Source: Tistrella mobilis
GTDB lineage: Bacteria > Pseudomonadota > Alphaproteobacteria > Tistrellales > Tistrellaceae
NCBI RefSeq assembly: GCF_039634785.1
Contig: NZ_JBBIAB010000030.1
Location: 1-56,768 of the forward strand
Direction of reading: 5' to 3'
DNA length: 56,768 nucleotides
This document shows positions 42,572-51,445 of the stretch, piece by piece. Below the pieces are notes generated by a model, which saw only the letters and a program-made list of their open reading frames with translations, ran no database searches and was not told the DNA's origin. Made by a program: the position numbers and the translations under genes. Position 1 is the first letter of the stretch; every line of letters starts with the position of its first letter.

Positions 42572-43150
42572 ATGACGCAAGAGAACAAGCCGTCGACCAT
42601 CGTCGCGGACGAGGATCTGGCGAAAGTGACGGGCGGCTCGTCGGGCGGCCTGAATTTCAGCTCCATGGATCTGTCCAATATGGATGTGAACCAGATCCTG
42701 GCCATGGTTCAGCAGGAAAGGCAGGGTCAGCTGGACACCAGCCTGCAGCAGCAGATGGACGGAATCCAGGAGCGCAACACCCAGCTCGCCCAGATGAACG
42801 GCACTCTGCAGGAACTGGACGGTTTGGGCGACGTGCTGGAGGACCAGGGCCCGCTGTCGACCGACACGCTCGTCCATCATATGGGCCAGGAGACCACGCT
42901 CGGCGCCCTCGCCGCCGATCTGGGCCTGGATCAGGAGCGGATCGACGACGGCAGCATCGATTCTGCGGACATGGATGCGATCACCGGCCTGCTGCAGGAC
43001 CGCATCACCACGGTCACGGCCGTCCAGGACATGGAGATGGCGGCCCTGCAGGCCATGAACGACAAGCGCAACGAAGCGATGGCGCTGATGCAGCAGTTCA
43101 TGAACAGCATGCAGAACAATTTCAACAACATCATCGGCAATATGCGTTGA
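42572..43150 (+). CDS. Double-glycine-leader helical protein, likely exporter substrate
   Basis: A 192-residue protein of unknown family after a GGGAGG ribosome site. Residues 1-22 form a classical double-glycine leader ending VADEDLAKVTGG: Leu at -7, Val at -4 and -12, Asp at -8, Gly-Gly at -2/-1 match the C39-peptidase consensus. The predicted 170-residue mature part has no Cys, Trp or Tyr. It is rich in Gln, Met, Asn, Asp and Leu, and looks almost fully helical with heptad-like stretches such as QQERQGQLDTSLQQQM. The C-terminus is Met/Asn-rich (NSMQNNFNNIIGNMR). Absence of Cys and of any modification gene argues against a lanthipeptide or similar product. Three exporter genes follow on the same strand. 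It may be a bacteriocin, signal or structural protein. Confidence 0.8.
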   Translation: MTQENKPSTIVADEDLAKVTGGSSGGLNFSSMDLSNMDVNQILAMVQQERQGQLDTSLQQQMDGIQERNTQLAQMNGTLQELDGLGDVLEDQGPLSTDTLVHHMGQETTLGALAADLGLDQERIDDGSIDSADMDAITGLLQDRITTVTAVQDMEMAALQAMNDKRNEAMALMQQFMNSMQNNFNNIIGNMR

Positions 43151-43194
43151 TACGCCGCGACCGGCCGGCCGATCCGCTGCGGGGGCCCTGACGG

Positions 43195-44484
43195 GTGAGC
43201 GCGCTCTTCCGCCCGGCTGCCGTCAGCTCGTCGGCGACCTCAAATCAGTACCGCGACGCGCTCGGCGTCATGCGACCGCGCCTCTGGGCGGGCGGCCTGT
43301 TTCTGGTTGCCCTGATCCTGGGGGCGCTGGTGTGGAGCGCCCTCTTCCGGGTACCGGTCTCGGTGACGGGACAGGGCATCCTGCTCGCCCCGGGCGGCAT
43401 GATCGACGTGGTGGCCGACGCGGCCGGCCAGGTGCTGGCACTCGATGCCGCCCCGGGCACGCCGGTGGCGGAGGGGGCCGTGGTCGCCCGTATCGCCCAG
43501 CCGGATCTGGAGCTGAAGCGCGATATCGCCCGTGCCGAACGTGCCGATGCGCTCAGATTCCGCGACGATCTGATCCGCTTCCAGGCGGCCGACGACGCCA
43601 ATCGCGCCCGGCTGCGCGCCGCCCGCGAAGCCTCTCTGGCAGAGCGGATCCGGGCGCTGGAGCTGCGCGGTGCCGCCCTCCGCGACCAGCAGACCAATCT
43701 TCGCCGCCTGCTCAAGACCGGCAATGTCACCCGCGACCGGCTGTTGCAGGTGGATCAGGAAGTGCTGGCGGTCGAAAGCAGCATCGCCGATGCCCGCGAC
43801 GAGCGGGTCGCCATGCAGGCCGAAGCCGCCCTCCAGGCGACCGAGCGCGAAAAGGCGCGGCTGGAAGCCGAGCGGCGGCTCGCCGAGGCCGAGCGGGAAC
43901 TGGCGGCCCTGGATCGGCAGCTGGCCCGCACCAGCACGGTGCGCTCCCCCTTCGCCGGGCGGGTGGTCGAAGCCAAGGTCAATATCGGCCAGATGGTCCA
44001 GCCCGGCACCGCCATGGTGACCCTGGAGCGGCAGGCGGAGCCGGCCGATGGCAGAGGCACCCTGCCCTATGTCACCGCCTATGTCACCGCGGCCGACGGC
44101 AAGAAGATCCGCGCGGGGCAGCCGGTCGAGATTTCGCCCTCCACCACACGGCGCGAGGAACACGGCTTTCTGCGCGGCCATGTGGTGCATGTCAGCGACG
44201 TGCCCGCCAGCAGTGCCGGCATGCTCAAGACCCTGCAGAACGACCGGCTGGTGCAGACCTTCCAGGACGGCATGGGCGCGCCCTTCGAGGTGACGGTGGC
44301 GATCGACCCCGACCCGGCACGGCCGGATCGCCCGCTCTGGTCGTCCCCCCGCGCCCATCCGCCCCGGATCGAGCCCGGAACGCTGGCCGAGCTGCGCTTC
44401 ACCATCCGGTCGGGGCCGCTGCTCGCCCTCGCCATCCCTGCGCTCCAGTATGCCGGCCCGGACGTGCCGCGCGACGGCCGCTGA
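43195..44484 (+). CDS. HlyD-type secretion adaptor (NHLM-like)
   Basis: A 429-residue membrane-fusion protein from a GTG start. One membrane helix (about 31-50) is followed by a lipoyl half (GQGILLAPGGMIDVVADAAG), a long coiled coil (about 110-245, Arg/Ala/Glu-rich), the second lipoyl half (TVRSPFAGRVVEAKVNIGQM) and a beta-barrel. Gene order and size match the secretion protein of NHLM-type bacteriocin exporters. It bridges the inner-membrane ABC proteins to an outer-membrane TolC channel, which is not encoded in the window. It starts 44 bp after the substrate gene. Confidence 0.87.
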   Translation: MSALFRPAAVSSSATSNQYRDALGVMRPRLWAGGLFLVALILGALVWSALFRVPVSVTGQGILLAPGGMIDVVADAAGQVLALDAAPGTPVAEGAVVARIAQPDLELKRDIARAERADALRFRDDLIRFQAADDANRARLRAAREASLAERIRALELRGAALRDQQTNLRRLLKTGNVTRDRLLQVDQEVLAVESSIADARDERVAMQAEAALQATEREKARLEAERRLAEAERELAALDRQLARTSTVRSPFAGRVVEAKVNIGQMVQPGTAMVTLERQAEPADGRGTLPYVTAYVTAADGKKIRAGQPVEISPSTTRREEHGFLRGHVVHVSDVPASSAGMLKTLQNDRLVQTFQDGMGAPFEVTVAIDPDPARPDRPLWSSPRAHPPRIEPGTLAELRFTIRSGPLLALAIPALQYAGPDVPRDGR

Positions 44485-46635
44485 ATGTCCGGCCGGCGGA
44501 GGCGTACCCCCACCCTGTTGCAGATGGAGGCCGCAGAATGCGGGGCGGCGGCGCTCGGCATCATTCTGGGGCATCATGGCTGCTGGGTGACGCTGGAAGA
44601 ACTGCGCCTGGCCTGCAATGTCTCCCGCGACGGCAGTTCCGCACTCGCCATCCTGCGCGCCGCCCGCGCGATGGGGCTGGAGGCCCAGGCCGAGCGGCTG
44701 GAACCGGCCGATCTCCGCACCCGCGAGCTGCCGGCGATCATCCATTGGGGCATGAACCACTTCCTGGTGGTGGAAGGCTTCAGCGGCGACCGCGTCCGGC
44801 TGAACGACCCCGCCACCGGCCCGCGGGAGGTGGGCGTCGCCGAATTCGACCGCATGTTCACCGGCATCGTGCTGTTCATGCAGCCCGGCCCCGGCTTCCG
44901 ACGCCGGGGCAGCCGCCCCTCGCTTGTCCGCGGGCTCACCCGGCGGCTCCACGGTGCCGGCGATGCCTTCGGCTTCATCCTGATGGTCTCGCTCGCCCTG
45001 GTGGTGCCGGGGCTGCTGGTGCCGGTCTTCGCCCAGATCTTCATCGACCAGATTCTGGTCAACCGTTTCGCAACCTGGCTCTGGCCGCTGATCCTGGGCA
45101 TGGGGCTGGCGGCGGTGCTGATGGCCGCACTCACCTTCCTGCAGCGCGAGGCCCTGCTGCGGCTTGAAACCCGGCTGGCGCTTCAGGGTGCGGCCGGTTT
45201 CGTCGGCCATGTCGTCCGCCTGCCCCTGCTCTATTTCGCCCAGCGCCATCCGGGCGAGGTGGCGAGCCGGGTGATGCTGAACGACCGGCTGGCCCAGCTG
45301 ATCGCCGGCGATGTCGGTGCGGTGCTGCTGAACCTGCTGACGGCGACCGCCTATCTGGCCGCCATGATGTTCTATGCCCCCGGGCTCGGCCTGCTGGTCG
45401 CGGCGGGGGCTGCGGTCAACCTCGTCCTGCTCACCCGATCCTCGCGCGCGCTCGCCGACGACAACCGGCGGATGGTGGTCGCCGGCACCATGCAGGCCGG
45501 CTTCGCCAGGCAGGGGCTCGGCATGATCGAGGCCTACAAGGCCGCGGGGCTCGAGGATCTGTTCCGCGCGCGGCTGTCGGCCATGTCTGCCCGGGTGCTG
45601 AACCTCCGCCAGGGGCTGGCCCGGCGGCGCATGCGGCTGACCGCCCTGCCCGGCCTCACCAGTCTCGCACTGGGCGGGCTGGTGCTGGTGATCGGGGCCG
45701 ACATGGTGATCCGCGGCGAGTTGACCCTCGGCATGCTGATCGCCTTTCAGGCCCTGATGGCGGGCTTCCTGGCGCCGATGGCCCAGCTGGTCCAGCTCGG
45801 TGTCCGGATCCAGGATGGTCAGGCCTATATCCAGGTTCTGGACGACACATTGCGCCACCCCACGGCGCCCGAATTCGCCCCGACGCCCGACAGCCCCGAC
45901 ACGACCTCCGGCCGCCTGATCGGTGCCATCGAGCTTCGGGATGTCAGCGCCGGCTATGGCCCGGCCGCGGCGCCGCTGATCCGGGATCTCAACCTCTCGC
46001 TCAACCCCGGCGAACGGCTGGGCATCGTCGGGGCCTCCGGTTCGGGCAAGTCGACCCTGGCGGCGCTGATCGCCGGCATTCATCCGCCGGCGGCGGGCGA
46101 GATCCTGATCGACGGTACGGCGATGACCGCGATCCCGCGGGCGCGGCTGCGCCAGTCGCTCGCCTATGTCGATCAGCGTGCCGCGATCCTGGAGGGCAGC
46201 ATCCGCGACAACATCGCGCTCTGGGACCCGTCCCTGCCCGACGAGCGGATCGTCGAGGCTGCCCGCATGGCGCTGATCCACGACGTCATCCTGCGCCGCC
46301 CCGGCGGCTATGGCGGCCATCTCGCCGAGGGCGGCACCGATCTGTCCGGCGGCCAGCGTGCCCGGATCGAGATCGCCCGTGCCCTGGTCCGCGAGCCGCG
46401 CATTCTGATCCTCGACGAGGCCACAGCCTTTCTCGACAACGAAACCGAGACGAAGCTGCATGCCGGTCTGCGCCGGCTGGGCGCGACCATGATCATCGTC
46501 GCCCACCGCTTCAGCGCCATCCGTGACTGCGACCGCGTGATCGTGATGGACCGGGGCGCCATCGTGCAGGAGGGCACGCCCGAGGCCCTGCTCTCCCGCC
46601 CCGGCCCCTTCCTGCAGCTGATGGCCGAGGGGTGA
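44485..46635 (+). CDS. C39-peptidase ABC exporter (NHLM-like)
   Basis: A 716-residue peptidase-containing ABC transporter. Residues 1-130 are the C39 peptidase: Gln13, Cys19 (MEAAECGAAALGIIL), His92 (GMNHFLVVEGF) and Asp108 (LNDPATG) are all in place, so it should be active. Six membrane helices (about 160-440) and an ATPase domain follow: Walker A GASGSGKST, LSGGQ, Walker B ILILDEAT and the His switch in IIVAHR. It cuts the leader after Gly-Gly and exports the mature chain. It starts directly after the adaptor's stop and overlaps the next gene by GTGA. Confidence 0.93.
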   Translation: MSGRRRRTPTLLQMEAAECGAAALGIILGHHGCWVTLEELRLACNVSRDGSSALAILRAARAMGLEAQAERLEPADLRTRELPAIIHWGMNHFLVVEGFSGDRVRLNDPATGPREVGVAEFDRMFTGIVLFMQPGPGFRRRGSRPSLVRGLTRRLHGAGDAFGFILMVSLALVVPGLLVPVFAQIFIDQILVNRFATWLWPLILGMGLAAVLMAALTFLQREALLRLETRLALQGAAGFVGHVVRLPLLYFAQRHPGEVASRVMLNDRLAQLIAGDVGAVLLNLLTATAYLAAMMFYAPGLGLLVAAGAAVNLVLLTRSSRALADDNRRMVVAGTMQAGFARQGLGMIEAYKAAGLEDLFRARLSAMSARVLNLRQGLARRRMRLTALPGLTSLALGGLVLVIGADMVIRGELTLGMLIAFQALMAGFLAPMAQLVQLGVRIQDGQAYIQVLDDTLRHPTAPEFAPTPDSPDTTSGRLIGAIELRDVSAGYGPAAAPLIRDLNLSLNPGERLGIVGASGSGKSTLAALIAGIHPPAAGEILIDGTAMTAIPRARLRQSLAYVDQRAAILEGSIRDNIALWDPSLPDERIVEAARMALIHDVILRRPGGYGGHLAEGGTDLSGGQRARIEIARALVREPRILILDEATAFLDNETETKLHAGLRRLGATMIIVAHRFSAIRDCDRVIVMDRGAIVQEGTPEALLSRPGPFLQLMAEG

Positions 46636-49508
46636 GCCGGATGGATCGGCCCGCCGCCACGCAACCACTGCCGCCGCCGCCGCCGCGCCCCGTGACCGAA
46701 CGCCCCCTGGTGCTGGACCGGCCGGGCAGCTGCTATCTGGTCATGGGCGGGCCGGTCGACCTCTTCGCCCTGTCATCGGAACGCCCGACGGCCCGCATGG
46801 CGGTCGGCCGGATCGAAAGCGGCGGCCTGCTGTTCGGCGCGGCGCCATCCCTGCTCGGGGCCGAGCATCTGATCGCGGTCGGCGACGCCGTCACGCTGAT
46901 CTGGCAGATCCCCGACGCGCTCTGGCGCAACAGTGCCGGCCTGCCCGACTTCACCGCCGGCATCGCCGGCTGGCTGACCGCTCTGGGCGGCGGGCTCGGC
47001 CGGATGATCGAGCCCCGACCGGTGCCGGATCTGGTCACCACCGGCCAGCGGGCGACGGCTGTCCGGCTCGGTGCCGGATCGGTGATCGGCGCCACCGCCG
47101 GCATCACCTGGGTGCAGCTGCCGGCCGGGGCCTGGGCCCGGTTCTGCGGCCTGGAGCCGGTTTCGGGGCTCGTCCCCCTGCCCGCGGGCAGCTGGCTGAC
47201 GCTCGACGATGCCGCGCATATCGACCTGCTGCCCTTTGCCGACGGCCTGGCCCGGCCGGACTGGCCGGATGCGCTCGCCGCCTGGGGGGCGGCGGTGGCG
47301 GAATTGCTGCCGGTCCTGCGCGGACTGGCCGAGGCCGACGAGCTGAACCGGATCCGCGCCCGCGATCATGCGGCGGCCCAGGACCATCGCCAGACCCTGG
47401 CGCGCTTCGCCGGGCTGCTCGGCAACCGGGTACCGCCGCTCGCCGAAGCCGATGGTGGCGACGGTCTGCTCGACGTGCTGCGCCTGCTCGGCCGCGAACT
47501 GGGCGTGGCGGTCCGGCGGCCGGCCACGGCCCGGCGCGCGCAGATGGACCGGCTGCCCGGGCTGGACGAGATCGCCCGCGCCTCGGGCCTGCTGCTCCGC
47601 CAGATAGAGCTGCCCGACAGGTGGTGGCGGCAGGAGGCGGGCCTGCTGCTGGCCCGCCATCAGGGCCGGCCGGTCGGGCTGGTCTGGCGGGGCGGGCATT
47701 ACGACATGATCGACCGCCACGCCGCCCGACGACGGGTCACGGCTGCATCTGCCGCCGACATCGCGCCCGCGGCCTTCCAGATCTTCCGGCCCCTGCCCCG
47801 GCAGACCGGGCTGGCCGCCATGATGGCCGCCGGCCTGACCAGGGCCGGGCCCGACAGTCTGGTCTTCCTGGCTGCGACCCTGATCGGCAGCCTGATCGGC
47901 CAGATCCTGCCGATCGTCACGGGCCTGGTCTTCGGGCTGCTGGTGCCGGGGGCGCTGCGCGGGGCGCTGGTTCAGATCGGGCTGCTGATGCTGCTGGTCG
48001 CCGGCGCCGGCTACCTCATCCAGGTCGCCACCGAGGCGGCGCGGGAACGGGTCGCCATGCGCGGCGATGCCGGGCTGTTCGATCGTGCCTGGGCGCGGAT
48101 CATCGCCCTGCCCCTGCCATTCCTGAGATCGCGCCCGGCCGCCTTCCTCGCGGCCCAGCTCGGGGCAGGGCTCGGCAGCATTTCGGGCTTCCGGCAGATG
48201 CTCTATCTGAGCGGCAGCACACTCGGCATGCTGATCTCGTCGCTCGCCGTCATCGCCTGGCACAGCCCGCTTCTGGCCGGGCTCGCCGCCGGTCTGGCGG
48301 GGGTGCACCTTCTGATCGGCCTTGTCGCCGGCCATGCCCAGGCGCGTGCCTATCGCAATGGCGAGGAGTTGATCGGCACCGCGGACGCCCAGCTGCTGCA
48401 GATGATCAACGCCATGGTCAAGCTGCGCAGCGCCGCGGCGGAAGACCGGGCCGTGCTGCGCTGGGCCGATCGTTTTGCCGCCATGCGCGACCGCTCGGTC
48501 CGGGCGCGACGGATCGGCAATCTGTTCGAAAGCTGGCAGGCGGCCTTCCCGATCCTCGCCACGGCGGCGCTGTTCGCGGTGATGCAGGGGCTGGCCGAGA
48601 CGACCGAGGGCGCGCCGGCCCTGTCCATCGCCGCCATTGCCGCCATCGCCACCGCCTTCGGCCTGATGGCGGGCGGGCTGTCGCAATTCCTGCGGGCGCT
48701 GCTGGGTGCCTGGATGATGCTGCCCGGCTGGCAGTTCGCCCGCCCGCTGCTGGAACGGGTGCCGCCGCCCTCGACGGGCCTGACCGATCCGGGGCCGCTT
48801 TCGGGCGAGATCAGCTTCGCCGCCGTGGGTTTTGCCTATGAAAACGGGCCGCCGGTGCTGTCCGACATCTCGTTCCGGGTTACCCCCGGGCAGATGGTCG
48901 CGATCGTCGGCCCCTCCGGCAGCGGCAAATCCACCCTGGTCCGGCTGCTGCTGGGGCTGGAGGCCCCCGGGGCGGGGGCGATCTATGTCGACGGCCACGA
49001 TCTCTGCACCCTGCATCCCACCGCCCTCAGGCGCCAGATCGGCACGGTGCTCCAGGACGAGGCCCTGCCTCCGGGGTCCATCCTCGACATCGTCCGCGGC
49101 ATCAGCGACGCCGGCCCCGACGAGGTGCGGGCCGCCCTGGCCGCCGCCGCCCTGGACCAGGATGTCGCGGCCATGCCCATGGGGCTCCACACCATGCTGC
49201 CTGATGCGACCCGCATGCTCTCGGGCGGGCAGCTTCAGCGCCTGGCGCTGGCGCGTGCCCTGGTCCAGCGGCCGCCGGTCCTGGTGCTGGACGAACCGAC
49301 CAGCGCCCTCGACGGCCCCACCCAGGCGCGGGTGATGCAGACCATCCAGGCCCTGCCCGCCACCCGCATCGTGATCGCCCATCGCCTGTCGACCATCCGC
49401 CGGGCCGGGCTGATCCTGGTGCTGGAGGGCGGGCGGATCGTCGAGGCCGGCACGCATGACGAGCTGGTGAAGCGCAAGGGGCGGTTTGCGGCGCTGATGG
49501 GCGGCTGA
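46632..49508 (+). CDS. NHLM-type ABC transporter ATP-binding/permease protein
   Basis: A 958-residue protein. A Pro-rich start is followed by about 390 residues of non-membrane sequence with a cyclic-nucleotide-binding-like/degenerate peptidase-like character. The ABC permease (about 400-700) comes next, then an ATPase domain: Walker A GPSGSGKST, LSGGQLQRLALARAL, Walker B VLVLDEPTSALD. The region before the permease (FQIFRPLPRQTGLAAMMAAG) is typical of the second ABC protein of NHLM bacteriocin systems. It probably forms a heterodimer with the preceding exporter. The start is GTG 46632, overlapping the previous stop, or ATG 46641. A CCG run encodes PPPPPP near the start. Confidence 0.85.
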   Translation: MSRMDRPAATQPLPPPPPRPVTERPLVLDRPGSCYLVMGGPVDLFALSSERPTARMAVGRIESGGLLFGAAPSLLGAEHLIAVGDAVTLIWQIPDALWRNSAGLPDFTAGIAGWLTALGGGLGRMIEPRPVPDLVTTGQRATAVRLGAGSVIGATAGITWVQLPAGAWARFCGLEPVSGLVPLPAGSWLTLDDAAHIDLLPFADGLARPDWPDALAAWGAAVAELLPVLRGLAEADELNRIRARDHAAAQDHRQTLARFAGLLGNRVPPLAEADGGDGLLDVLRLLGRELGVAVRRPATARRAQMDRLPGLDEIARASGLLLRQIELPDRWWRQEAGLLLARHQGRPVGLVWRGGHYDMIDRHAARRRVTAASAADIAPAAFQIFRPLPRQTGLAAMMAAGLTRAGPDSLVFLAATLIGSLIGQILPIVTGLVFGLLVPGALRGALVQIGLLMLLVAGAGYLIQVATEAARERVAMRGDAGLFDRAWARIIALPLPFLRSRPAAFLAAQLGAGLGSISGFRQMLYLSGSTLGMLISSLAVIAWHSPLLAGLAAGLAGVHLLIGLVAGHAQARAYRNGEELIGTADAQLLQMINAMVKLRSAAAEDRAVLRWADRFAAMRDRSVRARRIGNLFESWQAAFPILATAALFAVMQGLAETTEGAPALSIAAIAAIATAFGLMAGGLSQFLRALLGAWMMLPGWQFARPLLERVPPPSTGLTDPGPLSGEISFAAVGFAYENGPPVLSDISFRVTPGQMVAIVGPSGSGKSTLVRLLLGLEAPGAGAIYVDGHDLCTLHPTALRRQIGTVLQDEALPPGSILDIVRGISDAGPDEVRAALAAAALDQDVAAMPMGLHTMLPDATRMLSGGQLQRLALARALVQRPPVLVLDEPTSALDGPTQARVMQTIQALPATRIVIAHRLSTIRRAGLILVLEGGRIVEAGTHDELVKRKGRFAALMGG

Positions 49509-49554
49509 GGCCGCGTGCGACGTCCGGTCTGACAGACAGGACGTCCGGTTTTGC

Positions 49555-49580
49555 CCGCCCGGACGACGGTTTCCGGGCGG
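49555..49580 (+). terminator. GC-rich hairpin after the exporter operon
   Basis: CCGCCCGGA and TCCGGGCGG, 9-bp arms with an 8-base loop, in the 128-bp gap before the autotransporter. The repeat GACGTCCGG occurs twice just upstream (about 49520-49550). No T-run follows the stem, so it may attenuate rather than end transcription. Confidence 0.35.
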
Positions 49581-49636
49581 CTCGGGCAGGAAGAGGGGCA
49601 GCCACCGCATCGGGTGGCGCCACTCGGGAACCTGCC

Positions 49637-51433
49637 ATGCCTGCCTCATCCCTGCCGGCCGCAGCCGGCCTTCTCTCCCTTTTTCTGGCCGGGCCCGCCC
49701 TGGCCGGCAGCTTCGTCTTCGGCGACAGCTCGGTCGAACAGGGCAATCTCTACGTGCTGCCGGGCTTCGACCGCACCGGATCGCCCTATTACGCCCCCGA
49801 CGGCTTCAGCCGCGAATCGAACGGTCCGGTGTGGATCGAGCATCTTGTGCCGGGGATCGCGCCCTCGGCCGGTGCGGCGGCCGGGTCGCGAGAGGTGAAC
49901 TTCGCCTTTTCCGGTGCCACATCGGGCGACGACAACATTGCAGGTCCGGTCACCGGCACCGGCTTCGGCGCCCAGATCGACGCCTTTGCCGGGCGTGGCC
50001 TGCGGGGCCGGCCCGGCGATCTGTTCGTGGTCGCCATCGGCACCAATGATTTCATCCGCGATCTGGGCAGCCGCGACCTCACCGAGACCTCGGCCGAGGT
50101 GATCGGCAATATCGGGGCCGGTCTCGACCGGCTCGCCGATCTGGGGGCCCGCCGCATCCTGGTCGAGGACGTGCCCGATTTTCATCTGGCCCCGGCCTTC
50201 GCCGGGCTGGTCCCGCCCGAGGATCAGGAGCGGTTCAACGCGATCATGCACGGCGTGCTGGACGGCCACCGCGCCGATCAGCTGGCCGCCCTCAGCGACC
50301 AGAGCGCCCGGCCGGGGGCGCCCGACATCGTCACGGTCAGGGTCAGCCGCCTGTTCGACCATGTGCTGGCCCACGCCGCCGCCCTCGGCTTCACCAACGT
50401 CACCGAGGGGTGCTACGACGAGGCATCGGGCAGCCTCTGCTCGACCGATCGCGCGGTTCAGAACACCTATCTGTTCTTCGACGGCCTGCATCTGACCGAG
50501 GCGGGACAGCGCCTGCAGGCCGACTATTATCGGGCACTTCTGGGCCAGCTGGCCGGTACCGCCCACGCCCTTCCCCAATCGATGACGAGCTTCGCCCGCA
50601 CCGCCGGTGACCAGATCGCAGCCAGGGCCCGTGACGAGCGCTTTGCCGCCTGGGCCGACCCGGCACCCGCCCCGGGCTTCAGCGTTTCGGCCGATGGCGG
50701 TGCGGGCACCGACGATGCCGGGCTGGCGGCACTCGGCCTCGGCTGGTCCGACGGTCCTGGCTGGACCGTGCGCCTGGATGTCGCCCGCCATGACGGCAGG
50801 CTTGCCGACAGCCCCGGATCCTCGGATGTCGGCGGCTGGTCGGTGGTCGCCTCCGGCGAGCGTCGTCTCGGGCGGTTTCGCCTGGGCGCAAGCCTCGGCA
50901 CGCTGACCGGACGGGCAAAGGGGTTCCGCACCATGCCGGTGGCGCTGATGCGGGCCGATCACAAGGCCGATATCGACAGCCGCTTCGCCGAAATCTCGGC
51001 CGGCTATGTCGTCACCGCAGGTGCCCTCACCCTTCAGCCGGCGGCCTGGCTGCGCTGGTCCGACAGCCGCATCGGCGCCTTCACCGAACACGGCCGCACA
51101 GGGCTTGAAATGGCCTTCGACGAGGTCTCGACCTCGGGCCTTCTCGGCGGCGCCGGGCTCAACCTGCGCTATGTCGCCACCGGCTGGCTTACCCCCTGGG
51201 CGAGTCTCGCCTGGGAAGACAGGCTCTCCGGCTTCGACGGGGATATCCGGGGCCGGCTGGTCGACAATTCGGCCAGAGACATCGCCAGGCCGCTCGCCCG
51301 CCCCGAGGGAACGGGCGAGCTTCGCGCAGGCGTCGATATCGGCCTCGGCCCCAACGCGACGCTGCGTCTCGCGGCGGGTGCAACCACCGACCAGGACCGG
51401 AGCGCCTATGCGCGGGTCGCCTGGCGCTTCTGA
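49637..51433 (+). CDS. GDSL-esterase autotransporter
   Basis: A 598-residue EstA-like protein. Signal peptide 1-23 (cleavage after ALA). The passenger is a GDSL/SGNH hydrolase: FGDSSVEQGN with Ser31, IGTNDFIRDL, and FFDGLHLTEAG with the catalytic Asp-His. From about residue 330 a 12-strand autotransporter barrel follows and ends in the outer-membrane signature AYARVAWRF. Relatives stay attached to the cell surface and hydrolyse lipids or esters. It may act on surface glycolipids. A regulator gene begins 13 bp downstream. Confidence 0.92.
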   Translation: MPASSLPAAAGLLSLFLAGPALAGSFVFGDSSVEQGNLYVLPGFDRTGSPYYAPDGFSRESNGPVWIEHLVPGIAPSAGAAAGSREVNFAFSGATSGDDNIAGPVTGTGFGAQIDAFAGRGLRGRPGDLFVVAIGTNDFIRDLGSRDLTETSAEVIGNIGAGLDRLADLGARRILVEDVPDFHLAPAFAGLVPPEDQERFNAIMHGVLDGHRADQLAALSDQSARPGAPDIVTVRVSRLFDHVLAHAAALGFTNVTEGCYDEASGSLCSTDRAVQNTYLFFDGLHLTEAGQRLQADYYRALLGQLAGTAHALPQSMTSFARTAGDQIAARARDERFAAWADPAPAPGFSVSADGGAGTDDAGLAALGLGWSDGPGWTVRLDVARHDGRLADSPGSSDVGGWSVVASGERRLGRFRLGASLGTLTGRAKGFRTMPVALMRADHKADIDSRFAEISAGYVVTAGALTLQPAAWLRWSDSRIGAFTEHGRTGLEMAFDEVSTSGLLGGAGLNLRYVATGWLTPWASLAWEDRLSGFDGDIRGRLVDNSARDIARPLARPEGTGELRAGVDIGLGPNATLRLAAGATTDQDRSAYARVAWRF

Positions 51434-51445
51434 AGAGGTGGTCTC

